Source of the DNA: Gloeopeniophorella convolvens
Taxonomy: Eukaryota > Basidiomycota > Agaricomycetes > Russulales
Assembly (NCBI GenBank): GCA_022496205.1
Contig: WTXD01000088.1
Location: 23,376 to 87,375, forward strand
Length of the DNA stretch: 64,000 nt
Direction of reading: 5' to 3'
Shown piece by piece: positions 48,173 to 57,059 of the stretch. The translations under genes were made by a program, and so were the position numbers. A model generated the notes under the pieces. The model was given only the letters and a program-made list of their open reading frames with translations, was not told the DNA's origin and ran no database searches. The first letter of the stretch is position 1, and each line of letters opens with the position of its first letter.

Positions 48173-48954
48173 ATGGAGGTCGCTGGGTTTCTTGCTCTTC
48201 TCTCCTCTTCGCGCCACTGAACATCTACTATCAGGTTCTGAACGCTGGGCAGCTCTGCTGTCGAACTATGAGACCCTGGGTCCGTTGCGCGAGCTAGATT
48301 CAGACCACATTGCGCGCAACGCACCGGCTCAAGAAGGAGGGCGACGCAGCACTGGTGCAGCGGATGCCGCAGAACAACACCGGAGAGCCTCAATCCACGG
48401 TCTCGGAGAACCTGCGCACCCTCAAGGTGGAGGTACGTCTCACGCTTGTGCGCATTGATGCCGCGTCGCTGATACACCCATGCACGCGGTCCAGTATCTC
48501 TCGGCGGACTACCAACCAGCACGCATGCAGACGCTGGAAGGCATTCAGCGTCTCACCCGTGGACTTGCACCCTTCAGACTCACTAAGACTGAGAAGCTGC
48601 AAATCATGGATCAGGCGCCTGTCGCTTCCGTCAAGCTCTACGTCGTACGTGTCTCCTACTCCGCTTCGCATGCTCGATCTCACGCACATATTTCAGATCG
48701 TGGAGAAACTTGAGGATCGGCTGGGTGAGCAGATGGAGGAGGTCCTTGGTTCCTTGTGGTCATCGCTCTCTGCGCCAGCAGCATCAACCGCCGGGACATC
48801 TACGCACGGGCCATCCGAGATCATCGCCGAGACGCGCTTGGGGGATCAAGGGGCGGATGGATTGGGGTCGGGGCGCGGCGCGGATAATGTCGAATTCGTA
48901 GATACTGGCGAAGGTGTTGAGATCGAGGGCGATCTGGACGTCGACGACGATTGA
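48173..48954 (+). pseudogene. RPC9 (Rpc17/CRCP-like) pseudogene, copy g, best preserved
   Basis: RPC9 with its partner forms the stalk of RNA polymerase III. Exon 1 is ATG GAG at 48173-48178, and an intron ends CTATCAG at 48234. The next exon reads ALLSNYETLGPLRELDSDHIA, but a one-base loss before it puts it out of frame. The frame resumes as RLKKEGDAALVQRMPQNN and SENLRTLKVE. The following intron has lost its AG acceptor (AC in place of AG near 48486). Then come VQYLSADYQPARMQT, FRLTKTEKLQI, a good intron, IVEKLEDRLGEQMEEVL and an acidic tail ending DLDVDDD with TGA at 48952. Family landmarks (ALLSNYE, LTKAEKLQ, VEE.EERL.EEQ) identify it. The functional gene must lie elsewhere. Confidence 0.78.
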
Positions 48955-48978
48955 GCTGCGCCGCGCGATCCTGTTCCA

Positions 48979-48993
48979 TCGCGGGAACAGTTT
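48979..48993. repeat. Left 15-bp target site duplication of the LINE
   Basis: TCGCGGGAACAGTTT here is repeated exactly at 56575-56589. Its last three T overlap the poly-T of the element, so the duplication is 12-15 bp. The undisturbed site in the copy-d unit reads TCGCGGGAACA near 21999. Confidence 0.85.
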
Positions 48994-49229
48994 TTTTTTT
49001 TTTTTTTTGATCAGCATTTATATTCCGCAACAGGTGGTCTACGCCAAGACGCGGTCGTGACAGTACATAATACAGCACATTGTTTCGAATCGAGTAAGTG
49101 TTACGGGTAACGGGCCGGCGGGGTGAAATGCATGCGAAGTCAGTCAAATGTCCTGATGATGTAAGTCCGGGCCGCTTCCACAGCGGCAAAGCGGTGGCCA
49201 CATATAGGCCGCAACCGCGCAAGGGACCT

Positions 49230-52001
49230 TCACGGGGGTTCCGGGGGCTCGGAGGGTCTGCGGGGTACCATGCAGCATCGCGTCGCTTCGATGAACTTGG
49301 CCAGCGCGGTTCCTCCCTCTTGTGTTCCGAATAAGAAGTCGAGTGAGCAATCCCACACCACGGGATATAGGATGGATTGGCGTTGCACGGAGTATATAGG
49401 GCATGAAGTGATGACGTGGTCGACGGTCTGAAGCGGACCGGATGGACAGTCGCAGGAGGTGCGTTCTGAAGGTTTCATGCGGAGGGTGTACTCGCCAATG
49501 AAGGTGTGGCCGGTAAGAAGTCGGGTGAATGTGGATATGATCGGCCGGGCCGTTTTGGCCTTGTGCATTGCGTAATACGCCGGGGAGATTTTGCCGTTAG
49601 GCGGGTCGGGGAGTCCTCGCCACGCCGGTGACTGGCGTGGGGATGCGTGCCATCGCTGTTTCCATGCGAAAGTGGCCGCCTCCTTGTTCGACATCCGCTG
49701 GTGGCTGAGGGTGTGGGGCTCGGTTTGGTTCGGAAGGAGAGGGAGGGAGGTCCCGGCTTTGGCTAGCTCGTCTGCGCGCTCATTGCCGAGGATTCCCGCT
49801 TGCCCAGGGCACCACCGTACTTCCACGGTCAGATCCCTATAATTAGAAAGAATATGGTCAATGTCTGTTTTGAATGCGATGGAGTGAGTCTGGGCGTTGT
49901 GTGGTCGTGCCGAATATATAGTATGGAGGGATGAAAAAGAGTCTGAAAGAAATATGACCCGCCGGCAGTCTGGGTGGGATGACAAAGCACCCTGGGCCGC
50001 CTCTGCCCCGGCAGCAAGAGCCGCCATTTCCACGTCGAAGATGGTGGCGGACGTCCCGAGGGACCGCGCCTGATTGGCGATCTCCTCTCCCTTGCGGAAG
50101 ATTGCGATGCCGTATCCCACGTGCTCTGTGGTCTCGCCGTCCGGGATAAGACGGGATCCATCTGTGAACACAAAGATAGATTCGGATGAGCGGCTAATGG
50201 AGTCGGCTTTGAGCCGGAGTATGTAAGGTTTATGTGAGTCACCCGGATGGGTGTTGTGATCGATCACGAGACGCTTACCCCACGCGTTGTCGCGTGACCA
50301 AGGGGGTGCTGCGTAGAGGTTGAGTTTTTCGCCGCCGTCGGCAACTCTGTCTGCTAGACGCGTGAGGTTGGTTTTTAACCTCCGGTTCCTGGGGTTGGTG
50401 ATCGGTAAGGGGGGTTCCCCTGCCTCCCATTGTCCCCAGTTACCGCCCAGTCTTGTTAGGAGCTGGGAATGCTTGTCTAGTTTGGAGAGACGGAGCGCCA
50501 TATTGTTGACGAGCATTTCGAGGTGTAGGTCTATGGGCATGATACCTAATAGCATGTGGAGGGGTTCAGTGGGTGTGGTACGGAAGGCGCCAGATATGAG
50601 GCGGATGCCTTCATTCTGAGCGACTTGGAGCGACTTGATGATCGTTTTTTGATTTGTCCCGTGATACCATACCGGTGCGGCGTACGTAAGCACCGGGAGG
50701 ATGACCGCGTTGTAGACTTTCCTCCAGTTTGCGAGGTCTAGTCCACGGATTGAATTGCCGAGTAGCCGGAGCGCTTGTATTGCGCTCATGGCGCGTGTGC
50801 GCATGATCTTGATGTGGTGCATGAAGGTCAGGTGACTGTCGAAGTAGATACCGAGATATCGCAAGTGGGGCGACGCTTGAATCTCGATGTCTTTATTCTG
50901 TTTTGGTGACCACAGCTTGATCTTTGTCGGCATGACTGATTTGTATGGGTCTTTCCTGTATGAGGGACGTTTGAAGTAGATCAGTTCGCTTTTGGACTCC
51001 TCGATTTGGAGTCCATTGCGTGTTAGCCATTCCTGACATTCCGCATATGCTTTGTGGAGGAGCATGTTGACTCTCCGCCATGATGTGGCGCACGCGAATA
51101 TGTTACCGTCATCCATGTACATGCTGAGTGATGTGTTGGCCCATTTGCAGCCTATGTGGAGTAGGGGTGAGGCGTAGATGATCGATAAGACCGGTGATAT
51201 CGGGGAGCCTTGCGGCGTTCCCACGAGTAAGTCTATCGGATCGCTCGTGAAACCGTTGAATCGGAGTTGGATTTTTCGGTCGGCGAGGAAGGACGCCACC
51301 CAGGTGCACGTGTTGACAGAGAAGCCTAGATCTTTGAAGATCTGGACCACTCGGTCGTGATTGATGTTGTCGAAGAAGCCTTGAATGTCGAATAGAAGGC
51401 TTCCGACGACAAGTCCCTGTTGAAGGGCGAGCTGAGTGTCGTGGATTAGGGCAAGCCCTGCGTCCGTGCAATTGGACGCGTTCCTGCCTCCAAACTGGTT
51501 AGTCGGGATAATACGGTGTTGACCGACGTCGAATAGGATGCGTCTGGTCATGACTTTTTCCAGGAGTTTGCCGAAGCACTCTAGGAGGGCGATTGGACGC
51601 CAGTTTTTGACCTGTGTATAGTCAGTGCGATTGGGTTTAGGGATCATGACTACCATCGCCGTCTTCCAAGGGCGTGGATGGTGACCAAGACGGAGGCACG
51701 CGGCAAAGAGCCTTGTGATCCGGTCCGGGTGAATTTCCCAGACTGCCTGGATGAGGCGGTACGCATGTCCGCTTCTACCGGGGGCCGATTTGAGGGAAGT
51801 GCCTTGTATGCAGTCCACGATCTCTTGTTCGCAGATCGGGTGGTCAGCTCTAGTAGGGTGGGGCTCAGGGTCGTCATCGAAATGAAGCGCCACATTGGGT
51901 GGCTCGGCATTAAAGCACCGTTTCCGGAATGCGTTGACAATCAATGGAGCAGAGTCAAGTAGCGTTCCGTTCTCCCCTTGGAGGAATGGTACTTGTTTCA
52001 T
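49230..52001 (-). CDS. LINE ORF2 part 2: reverse transcriptase and RNase H
   Basis: 923 codons in this frame. RT motifs are ALLECFGKLLEKV, SLLFDIQGFFDNINHDRV, GTPQGSPISPVLS and the catalytic YMDDGNIF. A connection domain follows, then RNase H with the DEDD pattern (FVFTDGSR, IFDVEMAAL, VIFLSDSF, GNERADELAKAG). A cysteine/histidine cluster (CDCPSG..DHVITSCP) lies near the end. The first ATG overlaps the stop of the endonuclease frame as ATGA. However, the domain preceding it (DWANKLLDHADIETLWNAAQ) is readable in this same frame upstream of the ATG, so the true ORF was continuous with the endonuclease. Confidence 0.9.
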   Translation of the reverse strand: MKQVPFLQGENGTLLDSAPLIVNAFRKRCFNAEPPNVALHFDDDPEPHPTRADHPICEQEIVDCIQGTSLKSAPGRSGHAYRLIQAVWEIHPDRITRLFAACLRLGHHPRPWKTAMVVMIPKPNRTDYTQVKNWRPIALLECFGKLLEKVMTRRILFDVGQHRIIPTNQFGGRNASNCTDAGLALIHDTQLALQQGLVVGSLLFDIQGFFDNINHDRVVQIFKDLGFSVNTCTWVASFLADRKIQLRFNGFTSDPIDLLVGTPQGSPISPVLSIIYASPLLHIGCKWANTSLSMYMDDGNIFACATSWRRVNMLLHKAYAECQEWLTRNGLQIEESKSELIYFKRPSYRKDPYKSVMPTKIKLWSPKQNKDIEIQASPHLRYLGIYFDSHLTFMHHIKIMRTRAMSAIQALRLLGNSIRGLDLANWRKVYNAVILPVLTYAAPVWYHGTNQKTIIKSLQVAQNEGIRLISGAFRTTPTEPLHMLLGIMPIDLHLEMLVNNMALRLSKLDKHSQLLTRLGGNWGQWEAGEPPLPITNPRNRRLKTNLTRLADRVADGGEKLNLYAAPPWSRDNAWGKRLVIDHNTHPGDSHKPYILRLKADSISRSSESIFVFTDGSRLIPDGETTEHVGYGIAIFRKGEEIANQARSLGTSATIFDVEMAALAAGAEAAQGALSSHPDCRRVIFLSDSFSSLHTIYSARPHNAQTHSIAFKTDIDHILSNYRDLTVEVRWCPGQAGILGNERADELAKAGTSLPLLPNQTEPHTLSHQRMSNKEAATFAWKQRWHASPRQSPAWRGLPDPPNGKISPAYYAMHKAKTARPIISTFTRLLTGHTFIGEYTLRMKPSERTSCDCPSGPLQTVDHVITSCPIYSVQRQSILYPVVWDCSLDFLFGTQEGGTALAKFIEATRCCMVPRRPSEPPEPP

Positions 52002-53149
52002 CCGTCGTCCATGGCGCCATTGTGCTGCGTTCCAGAGAGTCTCGATGTCTGCGTGGTCAAGTAGTTTGTTAGCCCAATCGCGTTTGGCTTTTTAACCGTT
52101 TTCTTGAGTTTCTTGCTGAGTTCTCTTTGTTTGTCTTTGTCAGGCTCCTTGCGGAGTTCCTTGATAGCCGCTTGACACTCTGAATTCCACCATCTGGACT
52201 CGTATTTGGACGGTTTACGTTTTTTCATAGACGCTGCGAGTGCCGTGTCTATGTCGTAAATGAGGGATTCTGCCTCGCCGTCGAGTTGCCATTGGTTGTT
52301 GAGGGGAATAGAGCTTTCGGGCCAGATGATGAAGTTCTCGGCCCATTCGGTCATGTAGTCTGGATCGATTACGTAACCGTTTGGGCCTACGTCCTCAATG
52401 ACGTCATCTGGGGGTGTTTGCGGTGACAAAATGATGAGTAGTGCTGCGTGGTCTGAGCCTAGGCTCGCAGCACGATCAATGGAGAAATCGAAGAAAGTAC
52501 GGTTAATGTGGCTTTGGTAATTGATCCACATGAGGTCTAAAACGGAATCGCGTTGGTCACCTTCGCCCCAGCGCGTGGTAACACCTGGTTGGTTGACGAG
52601 ACTCATGAAGTTGTCTTGTGCCCATTCTATCACTTCGTCTGCACGCGCAGATTTCGTGAAGTCAGGGTGGCTCCATGAGTGATGGTGGAGGTTGAAGTCG
52701 CCAGCGACGAGGGTAGGAATGAGTGGCTCGATAGGTAGCTCGAGCAGCGCTGTTAGTGCCGAGGGGTTTTCGACGTCGTGATAGAGATTGATGATCTCAG
52801 CACGGAAGTTGCCGTGGCGGACGTCCAGCGAGATTACGCAATTATGCGCAACTCTGTCCGGCTGGGCCGTGATTTTGAATCTGCAATTAGAGCGTGAATA
52901 GGCGACGACTTTCGCCACCGAGTCAGCTTTGGTCATAGGGTAGTGGATGTCCCATCCCGGGGCGGCTACTGCCCCAAGGACTTCGACACCAGCTGGGTTC
53001 GTGTCAGATCTCATGGTACCGACTCGGTTGTACCATGGCTCTTGGATGAGGATAAGATCGTGCTTGTTTTCTGAATCGTTGAGGAGGGCATGCGTCACGG
53101 CGTTCCGGCGCCGCATATTGACGCTCATGACTGACAGTTGTTCAGTCAT
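51998..53149 (-). CDS. LINE ORF2 part 1: AP-type endonuclease
   Basis: 383 codons. Endonuclease motifs are VNMRRRNAV, LILIQEPWY (catalytic E), VAGDFNLHHHSWSH (D and N) and SDHAALLI (D and H). The endonuclease nicks target DNA for priming. It starts with an ATGA overlap with the stop of ORF1. A run of five A on the coding strand (52089-52093) marks where this frame and the RT frame part. One more A, or a -1 slip, would fuse them. Confidence 0.88.
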   Translation of the reverse strand: MTEQLSVMSVNMRRRNAVTHALLNDSENKHDLILIQEPWYNRVGTMRSDTNPAGVEVLGAVAAPGWDIHYPMTKADSVAKVVAYSRSNCRFKITAQPDRVAHNCVISLDVRHGNFRAEIINLYHDVENPSALTALLELPIEPLIPTLVAGDFNLHHHSWSHPDFTKSARADEVIEWAQDNFMSLVNQPGVTTRWGEGDQRDSVLDLMWINYQSHINRTFFDFSIDRAASLGSDHAALLIILSPQTPPDDVIEDVGPNGYVIDPDYMTEWAENFIIWPESSIPLNNQWQLDGEAESLIYDIDTALAASMKKRKPSKYESRWWNSECQAAIKELRKEPDKDKQRELSKKLKKTVKKPNAIGLTNYLTTQTSRLSGTQHNGAMDDG

Positions 53150-54708
53150 ACTTGAGCCTCGTCGATAGAGTCGATTGATGGGATCTTGTATTTGCGGCGG
53201 AGGGGGCAGTCAGGTGACCTGACGTCATGCCAGTCGTCGGCCTTTAGCTGTTTGCCAGCTTTGACGCAGTTGAAACAGCGGAAGGTGCACCGGCAGTCGC
53301 CATGTACCGGGTGACGTTTGATGTCTGCCTTGTTAGGGCAGCGTACTGAGTGGTCAGCAGATCGGTGGTTTTTGCTGCATTTGTAGCAGCGATACTCGTC
53401 CTTGCTCATGCGGCAGGACTCGGTGAGGTGGCCGAAGGACCAGCAGCGGTCACATTGGGTGAGCGCTGGCTTAGTCACATACTTCTTGCATCTCACACGT
53501 TTTCCGAACATGTGGAGATTGGTGGCTTTGATAAGCTGCTTGGTCATGTCGCCATCATAGTCAATGAAAGCGAACGAGACGGAGGAGAGGGGTTGTCCCT
53601 GCATCTCGCTCGGTTTGCGAACCCAGCGTGGTTCGAGGGTGAATTTGATGTTACGAAGCATCGGGTTGGCGTAGATGACTTCGTTGCGGAGTTGTGATTC
53701 TGTGTAAATGACACCGGCACGCTCGCCGTCGTCGTCAATAGGGTAGCATGGGATGCCATGGAAGACGACCTGAGTCCACCCGTTGTTGATGAGCACTTCA
53801 CCGCCGTCTGGGAATGGCGCGAGTAGATATGGTGCGATCTGCTTGATGCGGTCTGGGTTGATGTGCTCGGAGAAGGTGTAGACAAAGTTGTTCGTGTTGC
53901 GGGCCCAGCGACCGCCCGTGAGTGGGACGTTCGACTGATGGTCCCGCAGCACGCGTTGGACTCGCTGGCATATACTCCAGCCTGTTACACGGTCTCGTGA
54001 AATGTACTGGTCGAGTGAACCGGTCTTCCGCATGATGACTACTTCCGTTGGGGGAAGCGGTTCTTTCGGCGGAGGTGCGGCTTTGGCTTTTTCGATCTGG
54101 TTGTCGATCGTCAGCTGGTTGGATGGTTGGGCTTTTCCACGGCCACGGCCTTTGCCCACTGCGCGAGCGTAGGACACGTCGTGCCAGTCATTCTGTTTGG
54201 TCAGTGGGTGTGGGGGTTTCTCGCCCATCGCGCGTTTGGCTGCTTCGAGGGTCTTTGCGAAGTGTGGTGCGAGTGGTTGGTCCTTAGGTTTGGTCGCGTT
54301 AGCCCACGTGGCCTGCGCTACTTCGTCGAACGATGGGAAAGGGTTCGCGGCCACTGCCGCATCGATCCTCGCTTCTTGCGAAGTCGAGGTTGTGGGCGCA
54401 TTGGGTGGGGCTGGTGCTGAGGGTGGGTTAGTGTTTGTCGGTTTGGGTGCGGTGACCCGACTGAATCCACCCCCAGCGCGTGAGGAGGGTGCTAAGATTG
54501 GGTTCTTGGCCTCGAGGCGGTCGAGGCGCTCTATGAGAGGTGAGAGGGACGATGAAATCGCCTCCTGAAGTGCTTCCACCCATCCCTTGGGTTTCAGCCT
54601 GTCCGACATGGCAAAGTAGTCGGGGTCAGTAGGTTTCTCCATCGTGAACTTTTTCGGGTCGTCAAGTTTGTCGTTGCCTACCGCCCATAACATCCCGTCA
54701 TAGTCCAT
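53146..54708 (-). CDS. LINE ORF1 (gag-like), C-terminal part with zinc knuckles
   Basis: 520 codons. Three CCHC/CCHC-like knuckles occur near the C-terminus (CDRCWSFGHLTESC, CYKCSKNHRSADHSVRC, then a degenerate CRCTFRC). The N-terminal portion is Pro-rich, followed by an RRM-like region. These proteins bind element RNA. The frame extends upstream of the first ATG as coding sequence, which shows it was once joined to the next frame. Confidence 0.82.
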   Translation of the reverse strand: MDYDGMLWAVGNDKLDDPKKFTMEKPTDPDYFAMSDRLKPKGWVEALQEAISSSLSPLIERLDRLEAKNPILAPSSRAGGGFSRVTAPKPTNTNPPSAPAPPNAPTTSTSQEARIDAAVAANPFPSFDEVAQATWANATKPKDQPLAPHFAKTLEAAKRAMGEKPPHPLTKQNDWHDVSYARAVGKGRGRGKAQPSNQLTIDNQIEKAKAAPPPKEPLPPTEVVIMRKTGSLDQYISRDRVTGWSICQRVQRVLRDHQSNVPLTGGRWARNTNNFVYTFSEHINPDRIKQIAPYLLAPFPDGGEVLINNGWTQVVFHGIPCYPIDDDGERAGVIYTESQLRNEVIYANPMLRNIKFTLEPRWVRKPSEMQGQPLSSVSFAFIDYDGDMTKQLIKATNLHMFGKRVRCKKYVTKPALTQCDRCWSFGHLTESCRMSKDEYRCYKCSKNHRSADHSVRCPNKADIKRHPVHGDCRCTFRCFNCVKAGKQLKADDWHDVRSPDCPLRRKYKIPSIDSIDEAQV

Positions 54709-56471
54709 GGACTCGTGAGAGTTGGACCGTGGGCGTTTAGGGGCGGGCAGGTCTTTGAGGGTGAATTTGTTCGGGTCGCCAAGTTGGTTGTTACCGACCG
54801 TCTGCAGCAGACCCTCGTAGTCCGTAGACTCTTGGGAGCTGGTGAGCGTGGGTAGTGCAGATGACTGCTGGGATGGCGGGTTAGTGGGTGTCTCGATGGC
54901 GGTTGGGACCGCTCCGGCGTCAGCCGGAATAATCTCGGGAGCTGGGGTAGGAGCACGCGACGGGTTATGAATGCTCGCGGCGGGAACGCTTGCAATGTCG
55001 TGATCATAGGTGCGAGGTTAGTGTCATCATCTACCATCATATATGATATATGACTCTCTGCCCGCCGAGCTGGAGCGGGTACATCAAGGTTCATGCCCTC
55101 ATTCTGGTTGGAGTGCGCAGATTGGGCTGAGACGACTGAGTTCGATCTTTGGCGTTTGGCTTTTGGCGTGCGTGAGCCCTCGCGTTGGGTGGTCGGGGTA
55201 GGTGCTGTAGGTTGATCAGCAAGTTCAGCGGGATGGATATCATCCCAGGCGTGGTTCATCACGCGAGCCCAATCAATGGTCTCTCGAGTGAGTGCGGTGT
55301 GTACCCCTGCCTGTCTGAATGCAGCTGCCGTGATCTCGCGGCCGTCCTGATCTTTCAGGATGGCTGCGTCGGGCAGCGTGAACTTCTCAGCTTGTACCAG
55401 TTGTATGGCGTCGACGAATACTTGGTTTTCGAATTTAGTTTGGTTGCGTTTGACGTATTCGTGTAGGTCGGCTTTGATCTTGTTGAGCGCTGTTTCAAAG
55501 TGCGTTCTCTTGAACTTGTTGAGTTTGGTTTTGAAGGCCGCGCTGGTCTTCAATTTGTTCTCCTCCTCTTCGAGGATACGGCGGCGCATATCTGCTAGTT
55601 CTCGGTGGAAGTCAGGGTCAGCGTCTAGCGCAGCTTTGCGCTTTAGGATGTGTTTGCCCTTGTAGACGTCGACGTGGCAGAGGATTTTGAGTTCGCCGTC
55701 TGCTTGTGTGGTGATTTCGAATTCTCTGAGTCGTTGTCTGACTTCCTCTTTGATTGCTTTCTCGCGTTGGGGGCCTTCGGCGTCCCATTTGTCGAGGTAC
55801 GCTTTGCGTTCCCTTTCGCTGAATTCTTGGCGGATGGCGTCTTTGTCGAGTCTTCGATCGATGATCGTTGACACGAGGCGTTGTTCTAGATCGAAGATCT
55901 GCGCGGTGTCAAGTTCGTCTGTGGAGCCGCATGCGTCGCAGATAACGATACGCTGTGGGTAATGTCCGAGAACACGTGAAAGCCTCGCGATTTCCGCGTG
56001 GGCTGAGGTAGCGGGGTCGTTGGTGGAGGGTGGGTGAATGCGCGGGAGGGCTAGTGTGGCTGCTCTGGAGATGGATGACAGTAGGTTGAGAATGTCGGTG
56101 CTGTTCCAGTTGGCAAAGTTCCAATCCTTCCGGTCTGTGGAAGTCGTGGTATGCCAATCTTCGGGGATATCTTGGGTGAAGTATTTGCCCCTCTGAGCTA
56201 TGTTCTCCAGGATTGTTTCGATGGTGCTCTCCCAAGCAAATCCTCCTGTGGAGGTGCCAGAGAATTCAAGGATGTCGTGGAAGGTAGTATCTGAAGTGGT
56301 TTGTCCTCCGGCGAAGGCTCCGCCTTGAGGTGCAACGGTGTAAGGGCTGATGTATTTGATAGGTGCAGCATTAGAGGGGACGCCGTCTTGCGTGGGCTGC
56401 GACGACAAGACGATTTCTGAGCCCGGTGGCTCATTCTGAGGTCCTGGGGGAGTCCCAGTGTCCGGTTCCAT
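54678..56471 (-). CDS. LINE ORF1 (gag-like), N-terminal part
   Basis: ATG at 56471 (MEPDTGTPPGPQNEP) is the first in frame; the open frame starts slightly earlier. A long charged helical segment (ERERKAYLDKWDAEG, KLKTSAAFKTKLNKFKRTHF) is probably a coiled coil. Near 55015 coding potential switches frame, and the last 110 codons of this frame are non-coding read-through rich in Ser and Arg. It is a one-base indel relative to an intact ORF1. Confidence 0.75.
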   Translation of the reverse strand: MEPDTGTPPGPQNEPPGSEIVLSSQPTQDGVPSNAAPIKYISPYTVAPQGGAFAGGQTTSDTTFHDILEFSGTSTGGFAWESTIETILENIAQRGKYFTQDIPEDWHTTTSTDRKDWNFANWNSTDILNLLSSISRAATLALPRIHPPSTNDPATSAHAEIARLSRVLGHYPQRIVICDACGSTDELDTAQIFDLEQRLVSTIIDRRLDKDAIRQEFSERERKAYLDKWDAEGPQREKAIKEEVRQRLREFEITTQADGELKILCHVDVYKGKHILKRKAALDADPDFHRELADMRRRILEEEENKLKTSAAFKTKLNKFKRTHFETALNKIKADLHEYVKRNQTKFENQVFVDAIQLVQAEKFTLPDAAILKDQDGREITAAAFRQAGVHTALTRETIDWARVMNHAWDDIHPAELADQPTAPTPTTQREGSRTPKAKRQRSNSVVSAQSAHSNQNEGMNLDVPAPARRAESHISYMMVDDDTNLAPMITTLQAFPPRAFITRRVLLPQLPRLFRLTPERSQPPSRHPLTRHPSSHLHYPRSPAPKSLRTTRVCCRRSVTTNLATRTNSPSKTCPPLNAHGPTLTSPWTMTGCYGR

Positions 56472-56574
56472 TGCAAAACTATGTACGACTGCTTTCTGCT
56501 GAGGGGTCGCGAGGTATTCCAGGCGTGTTCCCAAAGAGGAAGGTAGTGGTCAAAGAAGAAGAAGTCGCGGGAAC

Positions 56575-56589
56575 AGTTTCGGTGGTGCG
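56575..56589. repeat. Right 15-bp target site duplication of the LINE
   Basis: TCGCGGGAACAGTTT is identical to 48979-48993. After it the array sequence resumes (GTGGTGCGCGGTCCTCCATCG), as in the copy-d unit near 22018. Confidence 0.85.
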
Positions 56590-57059
56590 CGGTCCTCCAT
56601 CGTTCCTTTCCCCGCATCCATTGATAAACATTGAATGTAGTGAGCTTGCTTCGCTGCTTGCTGGTCTAGTTGAGTATTCGTCAAATCGATCAATTTGACT
56701 CCAGCGCCGCGCCATACGCGGACCGCCAGTTGACTTCGTCGAATCTTGACGAGCCCATGTTCGATCAACTGCTTTCAGCGATGTCCTACGTGCTGTAGAA
56801 CATCTGTTGTACGATTTAGGACATAGAATGGTGACCAGTGAGCTCTCGAGATGGCGGCATCGTTGTGCGTCGTCCCGGAAGGTTGCACAAACAAATCGGA
56901 TTTGAATGGCACTGTGTATAGAGCATGTATCAATGATGCAGGGTACGGTATTGAATAAAAGCGAGATAGATCCGTATAAGCAAACGATAAGAACCAAGCC
57001 ACGAAAGGGTACTATGATAGAAAGTAATCGAAGGCAACACAATATCGAGCTGGATTCTA

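Larger units (their letters stand above)
48991..56574 (-). mobile_element. Full-length Tad1-like non-LTR retrotransposon (LINE)
   Basis: The element is 7.6 kb and oriented on the minus strand. Its 3' end is an 18-nt A tail (T at 48991-49008) and both sides carry the 15-bp target duplication. It encodes a gag-like ORF1 with zinc knuckles, an apurinic-type endonuclease, a reverse transcriptase and a C-terminal RNase H, the order seen in fungal Tad1/I-clade elements. Two single-base frame changes (about 55015 and 52089-52093) interrupt the ORFs, so it is probably a recent but defective copy. It sits just downstream of RPC9 copy g and separates that from the NLR5 relic. Confidence 0.92.

Noticed and set aside
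48991..49008. T-run after RPC9 copy g as a Pol III terminator
   Set aside because: It is the A tail of the minus-strand LINE, framed by target duplications.
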